In this document: positions 41,388 through 50,454 of the stretch, piece after piece
How positions within the stretch are numbered: position 1 is the first letter of the stretch
Layout: each line of letters opens with the position of its first letter
From: Phoenicibacter sp963592435
GTDB taxonomy: Bacteria > Actinomycetota > Coriobacteriia > Coriobacteriales > Eggerthellaceae
Assembly: GCA_963592435.1 (NCBI GenBank)
Contig: CAVAWT010000005.1
Span: 1 to 64,000 of the forward strand
Reading direction: 5' to 3'
Length of the DNA stretch: 64,000 nucleotides
Program-made: the position numbers and the translations under genes
The notes under the pieces: generated by a model
The model's database searches: none
The model's input: the letters and a program-made list of their open reading frames with translations, nothing else
What the model was told of the DNA's origin: nothing

Positions 41388-41816
41388 TTAAGCCACCCCA
41401 AACGCATTAACGTGGTGCTTTATCGCACATCTGTCAACATCCAGCTTAACAACATCCACAACATCAAATCGCATCGGCATGTCAGAAAAATCGTGGCAAA
41501 CAAGATAGGCCAGAGCAATGTTTTCATATTTCTTTCGCTTCTTCGCAGTGACAGCCTCGCTTGGGAAGCCCTGATTCATTGAACTTCTTGTTTTGACCTC
41601 AACGAAAACAAGACAGTCTTTATCCATCGCAACAATATCAACTTCACCAAAATTGCATCGCCAATTCGTGTCAAGAATGACAAATTCGTGACGTCTAAGA
41701 TACCAAGCTGCTGAGATCTCTCCACGATTTCCAAGATCTTTGTTGTGTTTTCCAACACTAACGATCTCATGAGCGTCTTGCTGAATCTCACGTGCAGCAT
41801 TTTCCACTTCTGTCAT
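41388..41816 (-). CDS. yraN: YraN family (UPF0102) endonuclease-fold protein
   Basis: The product is 142 residues. LGNRGEISAAWYLRRHEFVILDTNWR and CNFGEVDIVAMDKDCLVFVEVKTR are the family signature, with a Holliday-resolvase-like active site (E, D, E-x-K). Its function is unproven. It is the usual neighbour of rnhB and comM. It has a GGAGG ribosome site; 123 bases separate it from rnhB. Confidence 0.93.
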   Translation of the reverse strand: MTEVENAAREIQQDAHEIVSVGKHNKDLGNRGEISAAWYLRRHEFVILDTNWRCNFGEVDIVAMDKDCLVFVEVKTRSSMNQGFPSEAVTAKKRKKYENIALAYLVCHDFSDMPMRFDVVDVVKLDVDRCAIKHHVNAFGVA

Positions 41817-41939
41817 AAATCCTCCTAATCAAGTTAAAAATTTATATTGCTAATTAACTAGATTAGAATGAAGATTCTATCTTTTGAAGAAACTTTTGGT
41901 TTGAAGTTGGGAAAGGAAATTGAAAGTTTTGTGAAACGA

Positions 41940-42593
41940 CTAATGAAACTTTTTTAAAAAAGTCCTGCGATGTTTCACTGTCATCCCAAACTGTTTTATG
42001 GCATCTAGGTGGTCTTTTGTTCCGTATCCCTTATTTTTTTCCCATTTATAATCAGGAAATTCAGCACTCAATGAGACCATTAAATCGTCGCGCTCCACTT
42101 TTGCAATGACCGATGCTGCAGCAATAGAAGCCGATTTTGCATCTCCTTTAACAACAGTTTTCACTCTTTTGTCAACATCAATTTTGTTGCCATCAATCAA
42201 AATGATGTCTGGAACAATTCTTGCTTCCTCGCATCTGTCAATGACAGCCCTAAAAGCCCTTTTCAAGGATTCAGCGATTCCGATTTCATCAATGACACTT
42301 GCTTCAACAAATTCAACACAAGAAAACAAAGCTTTTTCTTTAATTTGAGAGGCGACGATTGGTCTTCTTTTTTCTGTTATCTTTTTTGAATCGTTTAGAT
42401 GCTGAACATAAGTCGGAGACTTCCAGACAACTCCGCCTGCAGCTAAAGGACCTGCAACAGGTCCTCTTCCAACCTCATCTATGCCGAGAATGACAGCATT
42501 TTCTTTTCCTGCGACTTGCTTTGAGATTTGCTTGTCAAAGTCAAAAAGAGCTTTTACTCTGGCTTCATCTTGTTCTTTTGTTAGCCTTGGCAT
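41940..42593 (-). CDS. rnhB: ribonuclease HII
   Basis: The product is 217 residues. It removes ribonucleotides and RNA from RNA-DNA hybrids. The catalytic residues are in GIDEVGRGPVAGP (Asp, Glu), ILIDGNK (Asp) and the later AASVIAKVERD (Asp). Its ATG touches the rplS terminator, and there is no clear ribosome site, so expression may depend on read-through past the terminator. Confidence 0.95.
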   Translation of the reverse strand: MPRLTKEQDEARVKALFDFDKQISKQVAGKENAVILGIDEVGRGPVAGPLAAGGVVWKSPTYVQHLNDSKKITEKRRPIVASQIKEKALFSCVEFVEASVIDEIGIAESLKRAFRAVIDRCEEARIVPDIILIDGNKIDVDKRVKTVVKGDAKSASIAAASVIAKVERDDLMVSLSAEFPDYKWEKNKGYGTKDHLDAIKQFGMTVKHRRTFLKKFH

Positions 42594-42620
42594 AAAAAAA
42601 GCCCCTATTACCAGAGGCTT
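42594..42620 (-). terminator. rplS terminator
   Basis: On the minus strand AAGCCTCT (42620-42613) pairs with AGGGGCTT (42606-42599) with one wobble, followed by seven T. It ends 1 base before the rnhB start codon, so it may attenuate rather than end transcription. Confidence 0.7.
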
Positions 42621-42644
42621 AAAGGTGATATGATGTTTGACAAA

Positions 42645-42992
42645 TTAAGCAAACGCCTTTTCCTTAATTTTTGCAGCTTTGCCAACTTTGTCACGAAGAT
42701 AATAGAGCTTAGAGCGCTTAACATCGCCTTTACGAGTGACTTCAATTTTGTCAATCTTAGGAGAGTGAACTGGGAATGTTCTCTCAACGCCAACTCCGAA
42801 GCTCACTTTTCTCACAGTGAAAGTCTCACGCGATGAATGACCGTGACGGCTGATGACGTCACCTTGGAAGACCTGAATCCTCTCACGGTTGCCCTCAACG
42901 ATGCGATAATGCACCTTTACGTTGTCTCCACTCCTGAACTCAGGGATGTCGCTTTTCATCTGTTGTTGCTCAATAGCTCTAATGTAATCCAT
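42645..42992 (-). CDS. rplS: 50S ribosomal protein L19
   Basis: The product is 115 residues, family length. FRSGDNVKVHYRIVEGNRERIQVFQGDVI and SFGVGVERTFPVHSPKIDKIEV are diagnostic. The trmD and rimM genes often found upstream are not here. Confidence 0.97.
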   Translation of the reverse strand: MDYIRAIEQQQMKSDIPEFRSGDNVKVHYRIVEGNRERIQVFQGDVISRHGHSSRETFTVRKVSFGVGVERTFPVHSPKIDKIEVTRKGDVKRSKLYYLRDKVGKAAKIKEKAFA

Positions 42993-43106
42993 TGTTTTAC
43001 CTTTATTGTCTAACTTTTTGCTTTAAAAATTAAGTTCGCATTTTTCACGCGACGAATTATTATACATAAAAAATGAAAGAATTGCCAGAAAAATTTTGAA
43101 ATTTCT

Positions 43107-43982
43107 TCAATTACCAAACCCCAGCTCTTGTTCCACGCGTTTTAGGCCTTGTCGGCAACGCTCCAAAACGCCGTCGTAAAGAGAAGTGTCATTTTGAGTG
43201 ATTTCAAAGCCTATGATTGCTTTTTGGTAGAACTCTTTTGCTTTGTCTAAATCGCGAGAGCAACCGCTCCCCTTTTCAAATGAAGAAGCCAAGCGTGAAG
43301 CGACACTGCCATAAACATAAGGGACAGCGTCTTCACATTCGCTCCATGCCTTCAAATAGAGTTCAAACGCCTTTTTGTTATCCATGTCACAGCCAAAACC
43401 TTTGCGGTGCATGTCGCCACTTTTATATATAGCTTCCAAATCGCCATTTTTCATCGCGATTTCGTAACACCTCTTCGCACGCTTTTCTCTGTCTTTCATC
43501 TGCAAAACTTCATGCCAGTTTTTAGGCACTTCATCCATCCACAAAGGCCACAAATTACCATCAGTTCTGTCATATTCATAAATGTAGCCCAAGCACTTCC
43601 AAGCAATCGCGTTTCCCGACCAATCAGCAAGCGCGGCATGAAAATAGAGAAGTTCGGCTGAGCGAAAACAGCCGTGTCGCACTTCCCACATGTCTTTGTC
43701 GGTGTAAGTTAAGCCTTCGTCATAGAAGTCAAAACCCCAATTTAGAGCTTGCTCTGGACCATATTGAGTCTCACCCGGCATCAAAAAATCCCGTGGATAA
43801 TAATCATAAAACTCGCGTCCGAGATATTTTCCAGTCAAACAGTCGCGCACAGGTTCTGAAATTGTCACTTCCATCAATCCAACATCGTCACACTTTGCCC
43901 ATGCTGGCACAAAGGAAGGTGCCGTTTCGATCCTGCGAAGTTCATACTTTGACAAGTCGCTTTTGCAAACCCACTTAGTCAT
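43107..43982 (-). CDS. Sel1-repeat protein
   Basis: The product is 291 residues with no signal peptide or membrane segment. The C-terminal half has Sel1-like repeats: KSGDMHRKGFGCDMDNKKAF (about 195) and SSFEKGSGCSRDLDKAKEFY (about 240), with weaker ones before. The N-terminal 120 residues are rich in Trp/Tyr/Asp and I do not recognise them. Sel1 repeats serve protein-protein contacts. The start overlaps the HIRAN gene end by eight bases, so the two are translationally coupled. It is the last gene of a three-gene operon. Confidence 0.75.
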   Translation of the reverse strand: MTKWVCKSDLSKYELRRIETAPSFVPAWAKCDDVGLMEVTISEPVRDCLTGKYLGREFYDYYPRDFLMPGETQYGPEQALNWGFDFYDEGLTYTDKDMWEVRHGCFRSAELLYFHAALADWSGNAIAWKCLGYIYEYDRTDGNLWPLWMDEVPKNWHEVLQMKDREKRAKRCYEIAMKNGDLEAIYKSGDMHRKGFGCDMDNKKAFELYLKAWSECEDAVPYVYGSVASRLASSFEKGSGCSRDLDKAKEFYQKAIIGFEITQNDTSLYDGVLERCRQGLKRVEQELGFGN

Positions 43983-44382
43983 CGAGGTAGACCTCCAAAG
44001 AGATCATGTACCACTCCCCACGTAGCTCGTTTGATTGAACTTTTGCAAACATTGCTTTTCCTGCATCCATGAGCCTTGCAACCGCCTCGGTGCAGTCAGC
44101 TGACAAAAACCCAAACTCACGTCCCTTTGCGTCAAGAACCTTCACGGCCCACTTGTTCGATAAATTTTCTGGATCGCGCAACAGACGCACCCTTCCCTCA
44201 GCTTTGAGCTCCTCAACAATCTCATCAATGTTAAAGACGTTTCTTGTTCCTGCTACCAAAACGTCATGAAAAACGAGAATCTCACCAGAAAAGGGTGCAG
44301 AAAACCCTCCGAGACCACCTCTTGAGGCATCTAATAAAACCGACAGAGGCCCTTCCTCTATCTTTACAATCTCGTCAGTCAT
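43975..44382 (-). CDS. HIRAN-domain protein
   Basis: The product is 135 residues. FHDVLVAGTRNVFNIDEIVE, VRLLRDPENLSNKWAVKV and FGFLSADCTEAVARLMDAGK match the HIRAN domain, which in helicases such as HLTF binds DNA 3' ends or damaged forks. Here it stands almost alone, with about 30 extra N-terminal residues. Its ATG directly follows the TAG of the J-domain gene (tag-atg), so translation is coupled. A role with damaged DNA or stress is only a guess. Confidence 0.8.
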   Translation of the reverse strand: MTDEIVKIEEGPLSVLLDASRGGLGGFSAPFSGEILVFHDVLVAGTRNVFNIDEIVEELKAEGRVRLLRDPENLSNKWAVKVLDAKGREFGFLSADCTEAVARLMDAGKAMFAKVQSNELRGEWYMISLEVYLDD

Positions 44383-45177
44383 CTAAAGCTCTTTTTTCAA
44401 CAAATCTTTGATCTTTATATCAAATTGCAACTTTGCATCTTCATATTCTTTAGTCTTGGTCTTCAACTCTTGAACAGTCTTAAAGACCCAGTTAGCGTTA
44501 CTTAACTTGTCCAACATGTTATAAGGATAGGAATTCTTAATTTTCTCAAGGATTTCTTCTTGAACAGAAACTTGAGCTTCGAGAAGTGCAACTTCTGCGA
44601 TCAGCTCTTCTATGTCCTTGTCCTCGTCATTAATTTCGTCTTCGCCTTCCAAAATCCACGCGTAGGCCTCTAATGTTGCAACGTCACCTTGTTCATAGGC
44701 CTTCTGAACTCCACTAAACAAGTTTCTCTCCTGATCGCTCAAAAGAGGATTTAAGTCTGGGTGAAGCTTTTTACACAACTTCCTGTAGAGTTCTTTTAGA
44801 CGCTTTGAATCAACCTTGCCCATTTCACTTGACTTTGAACGACGGTCAAGGAGGGAATAGAACTTCATCTGCTTTTCTTCTAAATCCACCATCCACTGCT
44901 CAAGCTCAGCATCAAGCTCTTCTTCGACCTCACCTTCAACGATTTCTTCATCAGCGTTGGCGCGAGCTTGGCAAAGCGCAAGTTTTTTCTTTGCGCGACG
45001 AACAGCGAGTTCGGCCTCTGCCATCTTGACTTCATAAGCACCAACTTTAACCATGTAATCTGCTTCGATTAGAGGATTCTTTTGCAACAAAATGTCTTCT
45101 CGTTGCATAACAAGACCAACGATCTTCTCTCTCAAGTCTTTCACTTGACCGATTAATTCTGATTTTTCATCTACCAC
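44383..45177 (-). CDS. coiled-coil protein with J-domain-like core
   Basis: The product is 264 residues from a GTG at 45177 (AAGGAGA seven bases before); the frame opens seven codons earlier. Residues about 10-120 form charged heptads (coiled coil). Residues about 130-185 carry a J-domain-like piece, LKELYRKLCKKLHPDLNP with the HPD tripeptide, then SDQERNLFSGVQKAYEQGD. Residues about 190-264 form a second coiled coil. J-domains stimulate Hsp70. It is the first gene of the operon with the HIRAN and Sel1 proteins. Confidence 0.7.
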   Translation of the reverse strand: MVDEKSELIGQVKDLREKIVGLVMQREDILLQKNPLIEADYMVKVGAYEVKMAEAELAVRRAKKKLALCQARANADEEIVEGEVEEELDAELEQWMVDLEEKQMKFYSLLDRRSKSSEMGKVDSKRLKELYRKLCKKLHPDLNPLLSDQERNLFSGVQKAYEQGDVATLEAYAWILEGEDEINDEDKDIEELIAEVALLEAQVSVQEEILEKIKNSYPYNMLDKLSNANWVFKTVQELKTKTKEYEDAKLQFDIKIKDLLKKEL

Positions 45178-45326
45178 GCAATCTCTCCTTTTCCACACAC
45201 TATTGCATTAAAAGAGCAGAAAACACGCAAAGCTAAACAGATGCTAAGAAATGCAGAAAAATAAAACGCTGTTTAACATTATAAAGCAAGATTATAAATA
45301 ATATATTTAGGAAATGTGGATCTTGC

Positions 45327-45356
45327 ATGACACAAAACAATTTAATTGCATATAAT
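45327..45356 (+). promoter_or_regulatory. promoter of the ilv-leu operon
   Basis: ATGACA (45327-45332, five of six matches) is 18 bases from a consensus TATAAT (45351-45356). The ilvA start codon is 46 bases further, too short for a peptide leader or T-box, so any end-product control must act elsewhere. Confidence 0.7.
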
Positions 45357-45401
45357 AGTATGTTGCTAAAAAAAGATAGGATTTAAGGAGAAAACAAAAA
45401 G

Positions 45402-46592
45402 ATGCTCAGCCTCGACAAGGTTTTTGAAGCCCAGCAAGTGCTCAAGGGGATCATTCGCGAAACTAAATGCGTTCGGTCATATGGAATTGCAAAACAATGC
45501 GAGCTTTATTTGAAGCCAGAAAATCTCCAGATCACTGGATCATTTAAAGTTCGTGGCTCGGGCTACAAAATTGCGATGTTGACTGACGAAGAAAAGGCAA
45601 ATGGCGTCATCGCTTGCAGTGCTGGAAACCATGCGCAAGGCGTGGCTTTGGCAGCTACTAAACACGGAATTAAGTCTCTAATTTGCTTGCCAGGAGTTGC
45701 TCCAATCTCGAAAGTTGAGGCGACCAAGCACTACGGCGCAGAAGTCGAGCTCGTTGGTGGATGTTATGACGATGCGTATGCACGAGCAGTGGAACTTCGT
45801 GACGAGCGCAATTTGACGTTTGTTCATCCGTTTGATGATGAAAACGTGATTATGGGTCAAGGCACAATCGCACTTGAAATACTCTCTGACCTAGACGACA
45901 TTGACGCAATCGTTGTGCCTGTTGGAGGCGGCGGACTCATCTCTGGTGTGGCCTTCGCGGTAAAGCAAATTCGACCTTCTGTTAAAGTGTATGGCGTGCA
46001 AGTTGCAGGCGCTCCTTCGATGTATAACTCAATTAAGGACGACAAAATTGAATGTTTGGACGCAGTTTCAACAATTGCTGACGGAATTGCAGTCAAAGAA
46101 CCAGGTCAAAACACATTTGAGCTGGTAAAAGAATATGTCGATGACCTCGCACTTGTCACAGAAGACGAAATCGCAAGCGCGATTTTAACACTAATCGAAA
46201 AACAAAAAATGATCGCAGAAGGAGCTGGAGCTGCTGCTGTGGCGGCCGTTATGGCAAACAAATTTGATTTAGAAGGCAAAAAGGTTGTCGCACTTGTTTC
46301 TGGAGGCAACATTGATGTAACGTCCCTTTCACGCGTCATCGACAGAGGTCTCATCAATTCTGGTCGTTCAAGTTCACTCTTGATTGAACTCATGGACAAA
46401 CCGGGGCAACTTAAAGAGGTCTCGAGAATCATAGCAGACGCAGGCGGAAATGTCACAGGTGTTCATTATGAAAAAGGCAACACGTTGCACATCAACGGTT
46501 GCTATTTGCGAATTGAGATGGAAACTCGTGACTTTGACCACGTTAATGCTATCAAAAAAGCACTCACCGACGAGGGCTTGAAGCTCATATAA
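45402..46592 (+). CDS. ilvA: threonine ammonia-lyase with C-terminal ACT domain
   Basis: The product is 396 residues. It turns threonine into 2-oxobutanoate, the first step to isoleucine. The PLP Lys is in ITGSFKVRGSG, with the Gly loop PVGGGGLISG and SAGNHAQG also present. A single ACT-like domain (about 325-396) is attached; this is the short type also seen in catabolic TdcB-like enzymes, but its place at the head of the ilv-leu operon argues for biosynthesis. The ribosome site is AAGGAG. Confidence 0.93.
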   Translation: MLSLDKVFEAQQVLKGIIRETKCVRSYGIAKQCELYLKPENLQITGSFKVRGSGYKIAMLTDEEKANGVIACSAGNHAQGVALAATKHGIKSLICLPGVAPISKVEATKHYGAEVELVGGCYDDAYARAVELRDERNLTFVHPFDDENVIMGQGTIALEILSDLDDIDAIVVPVGGGGLISGVAFAVKQIRPSVKVYGVQVAGAPSMYNSIKDDKIECLDAVSTIADGIAVKEPGQNTFELVKEYVDDLALVTEDEIASAILTLIEKQKMIAEGAGAAAVAAVMANKFDLEGKKVVALVSGGNIDVTSLSRVIDRGLINSGRSSSLLIELMDKPGQLKEVSRIIADAGGNVTGVHYEKGNTLHINGCYLRIEMETRDFDHVNAIKKALTDEGLKLI

Positions 46593-46629
46593 AAGAAGAG
46601 GAATTCAGAAGAGAAAAGGAGTTTTAATC

Positions 46630-47004
46630 ATGAGCGAAATTATTTCAACAGAAAAAGCACCAGCAGCAATCGGACCTTATTCTCAAGCCATGAAGGTCGG
46701 AAACCTGATTTTCACGTCAGGTCAAATTCCGATTGACCCTGCCACAGGTGAATTTGCAGGCACAACGATTGAAGAGCAGGCACATCAGTCATGCAAAAAC
46801 GTAGGAGAGATCTTAAAAGCTGCAGGCTCTGGCTTTGACAAAGTTGTCAAAACTGTTTGCTTTGTTGCTGACATTGCTGACTTTGCGGCATTTAACGAGG
46901 TGTATGCGCAATACTTCACTTCAAAGCCTGCCCGCTCATGCGTTGCAGTTAAAGACCTACCCAAAGGCGCACTAGTTGAAGTCGAGGCGATTGCAGAAGT
47001 TTAA
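46630..47004 (+). CDS. ridA: 2-iminobutanoate/2-iminopropanoate deaminase
   Basis: The product is 124 residues. AIGPYSQAMKVGNLIFTSGQI and CVAVKDLPKGALVEVEAIA (with the substrate-binding Arg in PARSCVAV) are the RidA/YjgF signature. It hydrolyses the reactive enamine/imine released by IlvA. It is directly downstream of ilvA, which fits that job exactly. The ribosome site is AAAAGGAG. Confidence 0.96.
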   Translation: MSEIISTEKAPAAIGPYSQAMKVGNLIFTSGQIPIDPATGEFAGTTIEEQAHQSCKNVGEILKAAGSGFDKVVKTVCFVADIADFAAFNEVYAQYFTSKPARSCVAVKDLPKGALVEVEAIAEV

Positions 47005-47029
47005 AAAGAATAACGACGAGGTAGACGAA

Positions 47030-48700
47030 ATGATGGATGCGAGTAAATATAGCCCTGGATATTTCCCAGTTTCGAGTGATTACAACAAGTGGGTTTTAAA
47101 AGACCACATTGAAAAACCGCCAACTTGGTGCTCTGTTGACATGCGCGACGGCAACCAAGCGCTTGTTATTCCAATGAGTTTGGAAGAAAAGCTTGAATAT
47201 TTCCAGGTGCTCCTAGACGTTGGCTTTAAAGAAATTGAAGTTGGATTTCCTGCTGCGAGTGGCACAGAATATGAGTTTTTGCGCACATTGATTGAGCAAA
47301 ACTTAATTCCAGACGATGTCACTGTGCAAGTTTTAACACAAGCTCGCGAACACATCATAAGAAAAACTTTTGAAGCGTGCGCTGGAGCTCCAAGCGCAAT
47401 AATTCACTTCTATAATTCAACAAGTGTTGCGCAACGCGAACAGGTTTTCAGAAAGTCAAAAGACGAAGTCAAAAAAATTGCCACAGAAGGTGCAAAACTC
47501 GTTAAGCAACTGTCAAAGGAATATGAAGGAAATTTCCGCTTTGAATATTCTCCTGAAAGTTTCACTGGCACTGAACCTGACTATGCCCTGGAAGTTTGCA
47601 ACGAAGTACTTGACATTCTTGAGCCATCAGCTGATAACAAAGTCATCATAAACTTGCCTGTCACTGTTGAAATGAGCTCACCACACGTTTATGCTTCTCA
47701 AGTTGAATTTATGAGTGAAAACTTGAAATATCGCGACAACGTCGTTGTGTCACTTCATCCACACAATGATCGTGGAACAGGTGTGGCTGATGCAGAACTT
47801 GGAATTTTGGCTGGAGCAGATCGCATCGAGGGCACGCTTTTCGGAAACGGCGAGCGCACAGGAAACGTTGACATTATCACGCTTGCGATGAACATGTATT
47901 CGCACGGCGTTGACCCTAGACTCGACTTTTCTGACATGAATCATTTAGTAGAAAAATATGTAAAATGCACTCGCATGCACGTCTACGAACGCGCGCCATA
48001 TGCTGGTTCTTTAGTGTTTGCTGCATTTAGTGGTTCACACCAAGATGCGATAGCAAAGGGTATGAAGTTTAGGGAGGACAACAACCTCCACGAGTGGACT
48101 TGTCCATACCTTCCAATTGACCCAGCAGACATTGGCAGAACTTACGACGCTGACGTTATTCGCGTTAATTCTCAATCGGGCAAGGGTGGCATAGGATATC
48201 TTCTGGAGCAAAGCTATGGCTACGTTTTACCGCCTAAGATGCGCGAGCATTTCTCATACCTTTGCAAAGACATCTCCGACCACGCTCAAAAAGAGCTTAA
48301 GCCAGACGAGATTAATGAGATTTTCGAACGAGAATATCTCAACCTTACTGGTGATATCGAAGTCATTGATTTCGACATTTCAACTGAAGTTGACGGAACG
48401 ATTGCAGAACTTCGAGTTGTAAAAGACGGAGAAGAAATTGAAATGAGCGCAAATGGCAACGGTGGCTTAAACGCGATCAACAACGCAATTCGCGCAATTA
48501 CAAAGGCAGAATACACGTTAGAGGTTTATTCACAACACTCGATGGAAACTGACGGTTCGCGATCTGTTGGCGCGTCGTACATTGGAATTCAAGACGAAGA
48601 CGGAAACATGTTTTGGGGTGCAGGAACTCACACCGACATCATGCGTGCTAACGTCAACGCCCTTCTCTCAGCCTACACAAACATGTTAAAGGGAGAATAG
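47030..48700 (+). CDS. leuA: 2-isopropylmalate synthase, type 2
   Basis: The product is 556 residues from the ATG at 47030; the frame is open back into ridA. It condenses acetyl-CoA with 2-oxoisovalerate, the committed step to leucine. The catalytic barrel has SVDMRDGNQALVIPMS and the HPHNDRG metal site. The C-terminal LeuA regulatory domain (about 430-556) has GAGTHTDI. The YFPVSSDYNKWVLKDHIEKP start is of the actinobacterial/yeast-like type, not the E. coli type. Confidence 0.95.
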   Translation: MMDASKYSPGYFPVSSDYNKWVLKDHIEKPPTWCSVDMRDGNQALVIPMSLEEKLEYFQVLLDVGFKEIEVGFPAASGTEYEFLRTLIEQNLIPDDVTVQVLTQAREHIIRKTFEACAGAPSAIIHFYNSTSVAQREQVFRKSKDEVKKIATEGAKLVKQLSKEYEGNFRFEYSPESFTGTEPDYALEVCNEVLDILEPSADNKVIINLPVTVEMSSPHVYASQVEFMSENLKYRDNVVVSLHPHNDRGTGVADAELGILAGADRIEGTLFGNGERTGNVDIITLAMNMYSHGVDPRLDFSDMNHLVEKYVKCTRMHVYERAPYAGSLVFAAFSGSHQDAIAKGMKFREDNNLHEWTCPYLPIDPADIGRTYDADVIRVNSQSGKGGIGYLLEQSYGYVLPPKMREHFSYLCKDISDHAQKELKPDEINEIFEREYLNLTGDIEVIDFDISTEVDGTIAELRVVKDGEEIEMSANGNGGLNAINNAIRAITKAEYTLEVYSQHSMETDGSRSVGASYIGIQDEDGNMFWGAGTHTDIMRANVNALLSAYTNMLKGE

Positions 48701-48703
48701 AAT

Positions 48704-49960
48704 ATGGCACAAACCTTAACACAAAAGATTTTAGCTTCCCACACAAACGAAAAGGAAGTTGTTCCAGGACAACTCATTGAAGCAAATCTCGACATGGTGC
48801 TTGGGAACGACATAACAACGCCAGTTGCTGTGAATGAATTTGATAAAGCAGGTTTCACTGACGTTTTTGACAAGGATCACATATCAATTGTGCTCGATCA
48901 CTTTGTTCCAAATAAAGACATAAAAGCTGCCGAGCAGTCGAAAACATGTCGTGAATTTTCATGCGAGCATTGCATCTCTCATTTCTACGACGTCGGCAAA
49001 ATGGGCATCGAACACGCACTTTTGCCAGAACAAGGCGTCGTAACTGCTGGAGACGTTATCATTGGTGCTGACTCGCACACTTGCACCTATGGTGCTCTCG
49101 GAGCATTTTCAACAGGCGTGGGTTCGACCGATATGGCAGCAGGCATGGCAACAGGCAAAGCGTGGTTTAAAGTACCAAGCGCAATCAAGTTTAACTTGAG
49201 TGGCAAGTTGCCTTCAAACGTCTCAGGTAAAGACTTAATTTTGACAATCATCGGCATGATTGGCGTTGACGGCGCGCTTTACAAATCGATGGAATTCACA
49301 GGTGAGGGTTGCATAAATCTTTCAATGGACGACCGCCTCTGCATTTGTAACATGGCAATTGAAGCAGGTGGTAAAAACGGTATTTTCGCAACAGATGAAA
49401 TAACTAAGGAATACCTAAACGGTCGCACTGAACGTGAGCCGAAGTATTTTGAAGCAGACGCAAATGCCGAATATGAAAAAGTTATCGACATTAACTTGGC
49501 GGACATTAAACCGACAGTTTCTTGCCCACACCTGCCTTCAAACACAAAAGACGCAAGTGACTTACACGAAGTTAAAATTGACCAAGTTGTCATCGGCAGT
49601 TGCACAAACGGCAGGCTTGAAGACATGGAGGCAACTTACGAAGTCCTGCGCGGAAAACACGTTGCCGAAGGTGTGCGTTGCATCATCATCCCAGCAACAA
49701 TGGACATCTACAAAACATGCATCGAAAAAGGCTGGGCAAACGCATTCATCGACGCTGGAGCTGTCATTTCAACGCCAACTTGTGGTCCTTGCTTAGGTGG
49801 CTATATGGGAATTTTGGCAGCAGGCGAAAGGTGCATCGCAACAACTAACAGAAACTTCGTCGGACGCATGGGTCACGTCGATTCTGAAGTTTACCTCGCC
49901 TCGCCTTTAACGGCAGCAGCTTCAGCTCTAGCAGGCCACATTACAGAAATGGAGGGCTAA
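48704..49960 (+). CDS. leuC: 3-isopropylmalate dehydratase, large subunit
   Basis: The product is 418 residues of the short (homoaconitase/archaeal-like) type. The [4Fe-4S] Cys ligands are in GSCTNGRLEDM and TCGPCLGG, with an earlier one in GADSHTCTYG. It isomerises 2- to 3-isopropylmalate with LeuD. It starts three bases after leuA stops. Confidence 0.96.
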   Translation: MAQTLTQKILASHTNEKEVVPGQLIEANLDMVLGNDITTPVAVNEFDKAGFTDVFDKDHISIVLDHFVPNKDIKAAEQSKTCREFSCEHCISHFYDVGKMGIEHALLPEQGVVTAGDVIIGADSHTCTYGALGAFSTGVGSTDMAAGMATGKAWFKVPSAIKFNLSGKLPSNVSGKDLILTIIGMIGVDGALYKSMEFTGEGCINLSMDDRLCICNMAIEAGGKNGIFATDEITKEYLNGRTEREPKYFEADANAEYEKVIDINLADIKPTVSCPHLPSNTKDASDLHEVKIDQVVIGSCTNGRLEDMEATYEVLRGKHVAEGVRCIIIPATMDIYKTCIEKGWANAFIDAGAVISTPTCGPCLGGYMGILAAGERCIATTNRNFVGRMGHVDSEVYLASPLTAAASALAGHITEMEG

Positions 49961-49962
49961 AC

Positions 49963-50451
49963 ATGCAAGCACAAGGCAAAGTTTTCAAATTCCCCGACAA
50001 CGTCGACACTGACGTAATCATTCCTGCACGCTACCTCAACACGCCCGATGCGCAAGAACTCGCAAAGCACTGCATGGAAGACATCGACGAAACTTTCGTT
50101 GATAAAGTTAACGCTGGCGACATTATTGTTGCAGGCTGGAATTTTGGTTGCGGTTCCTCTCGCGAACATGCACCTCTAACAATTAAAACTAACGGTGTTA
50201 GTTGCGTTATCGCTAAAAGTTTCGCGCGCATTTTCTACCGCAATTCAATCAACATTGGTCTTCCAATTCTTGAATGTGAGCAGGCTGCTGAAGAAATCTC
50301 TGCTGGCGATGATGTTTCAATCGATTTTGATTCAGGTGAAATTAAAAACAACACAACTGGCAAAACATACACTGCACAGCCCTTCCCTCCTTTCATTCAA
50401 AAAATCATAGCGGATGGCGGACTTCTGGCTTCAATTAAAAAAGGAAAGTAG
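49963..50451 (+). CDS. leuD: 3-isopropylmalate dehydratase, small subunit
   Basis: The product is 162 residues of the short type matching LeuC. NVDTDVIIPARYLNT and FGCGSSREHAPL are diagnostic. It lies two bases after leuC. Confidence 0.96.
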   Translation: MQAQGKVFKFPDNVDTDVIIPARYLNTPDAQELAKHCMEDIDETFVDKVNAGDIIVAGWNFGCGSSREHAPLTIKTNGVSCVIAKSFARIFYRNSINIGLPILECEQAAEEISAGDDVSIDFDSGEIKNNTTGKTYTAQPFPPFIQKIIADGGLLASIKKGK

Positions 50452-50454
50452 AAC

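Noticed and set aside
45199..45401. T-box or leucine leader before ilvA
   Set aside because: Only 46 bases lie between the -10 and the start codon; no leader peptide, terminator or T-box sequence is visible.
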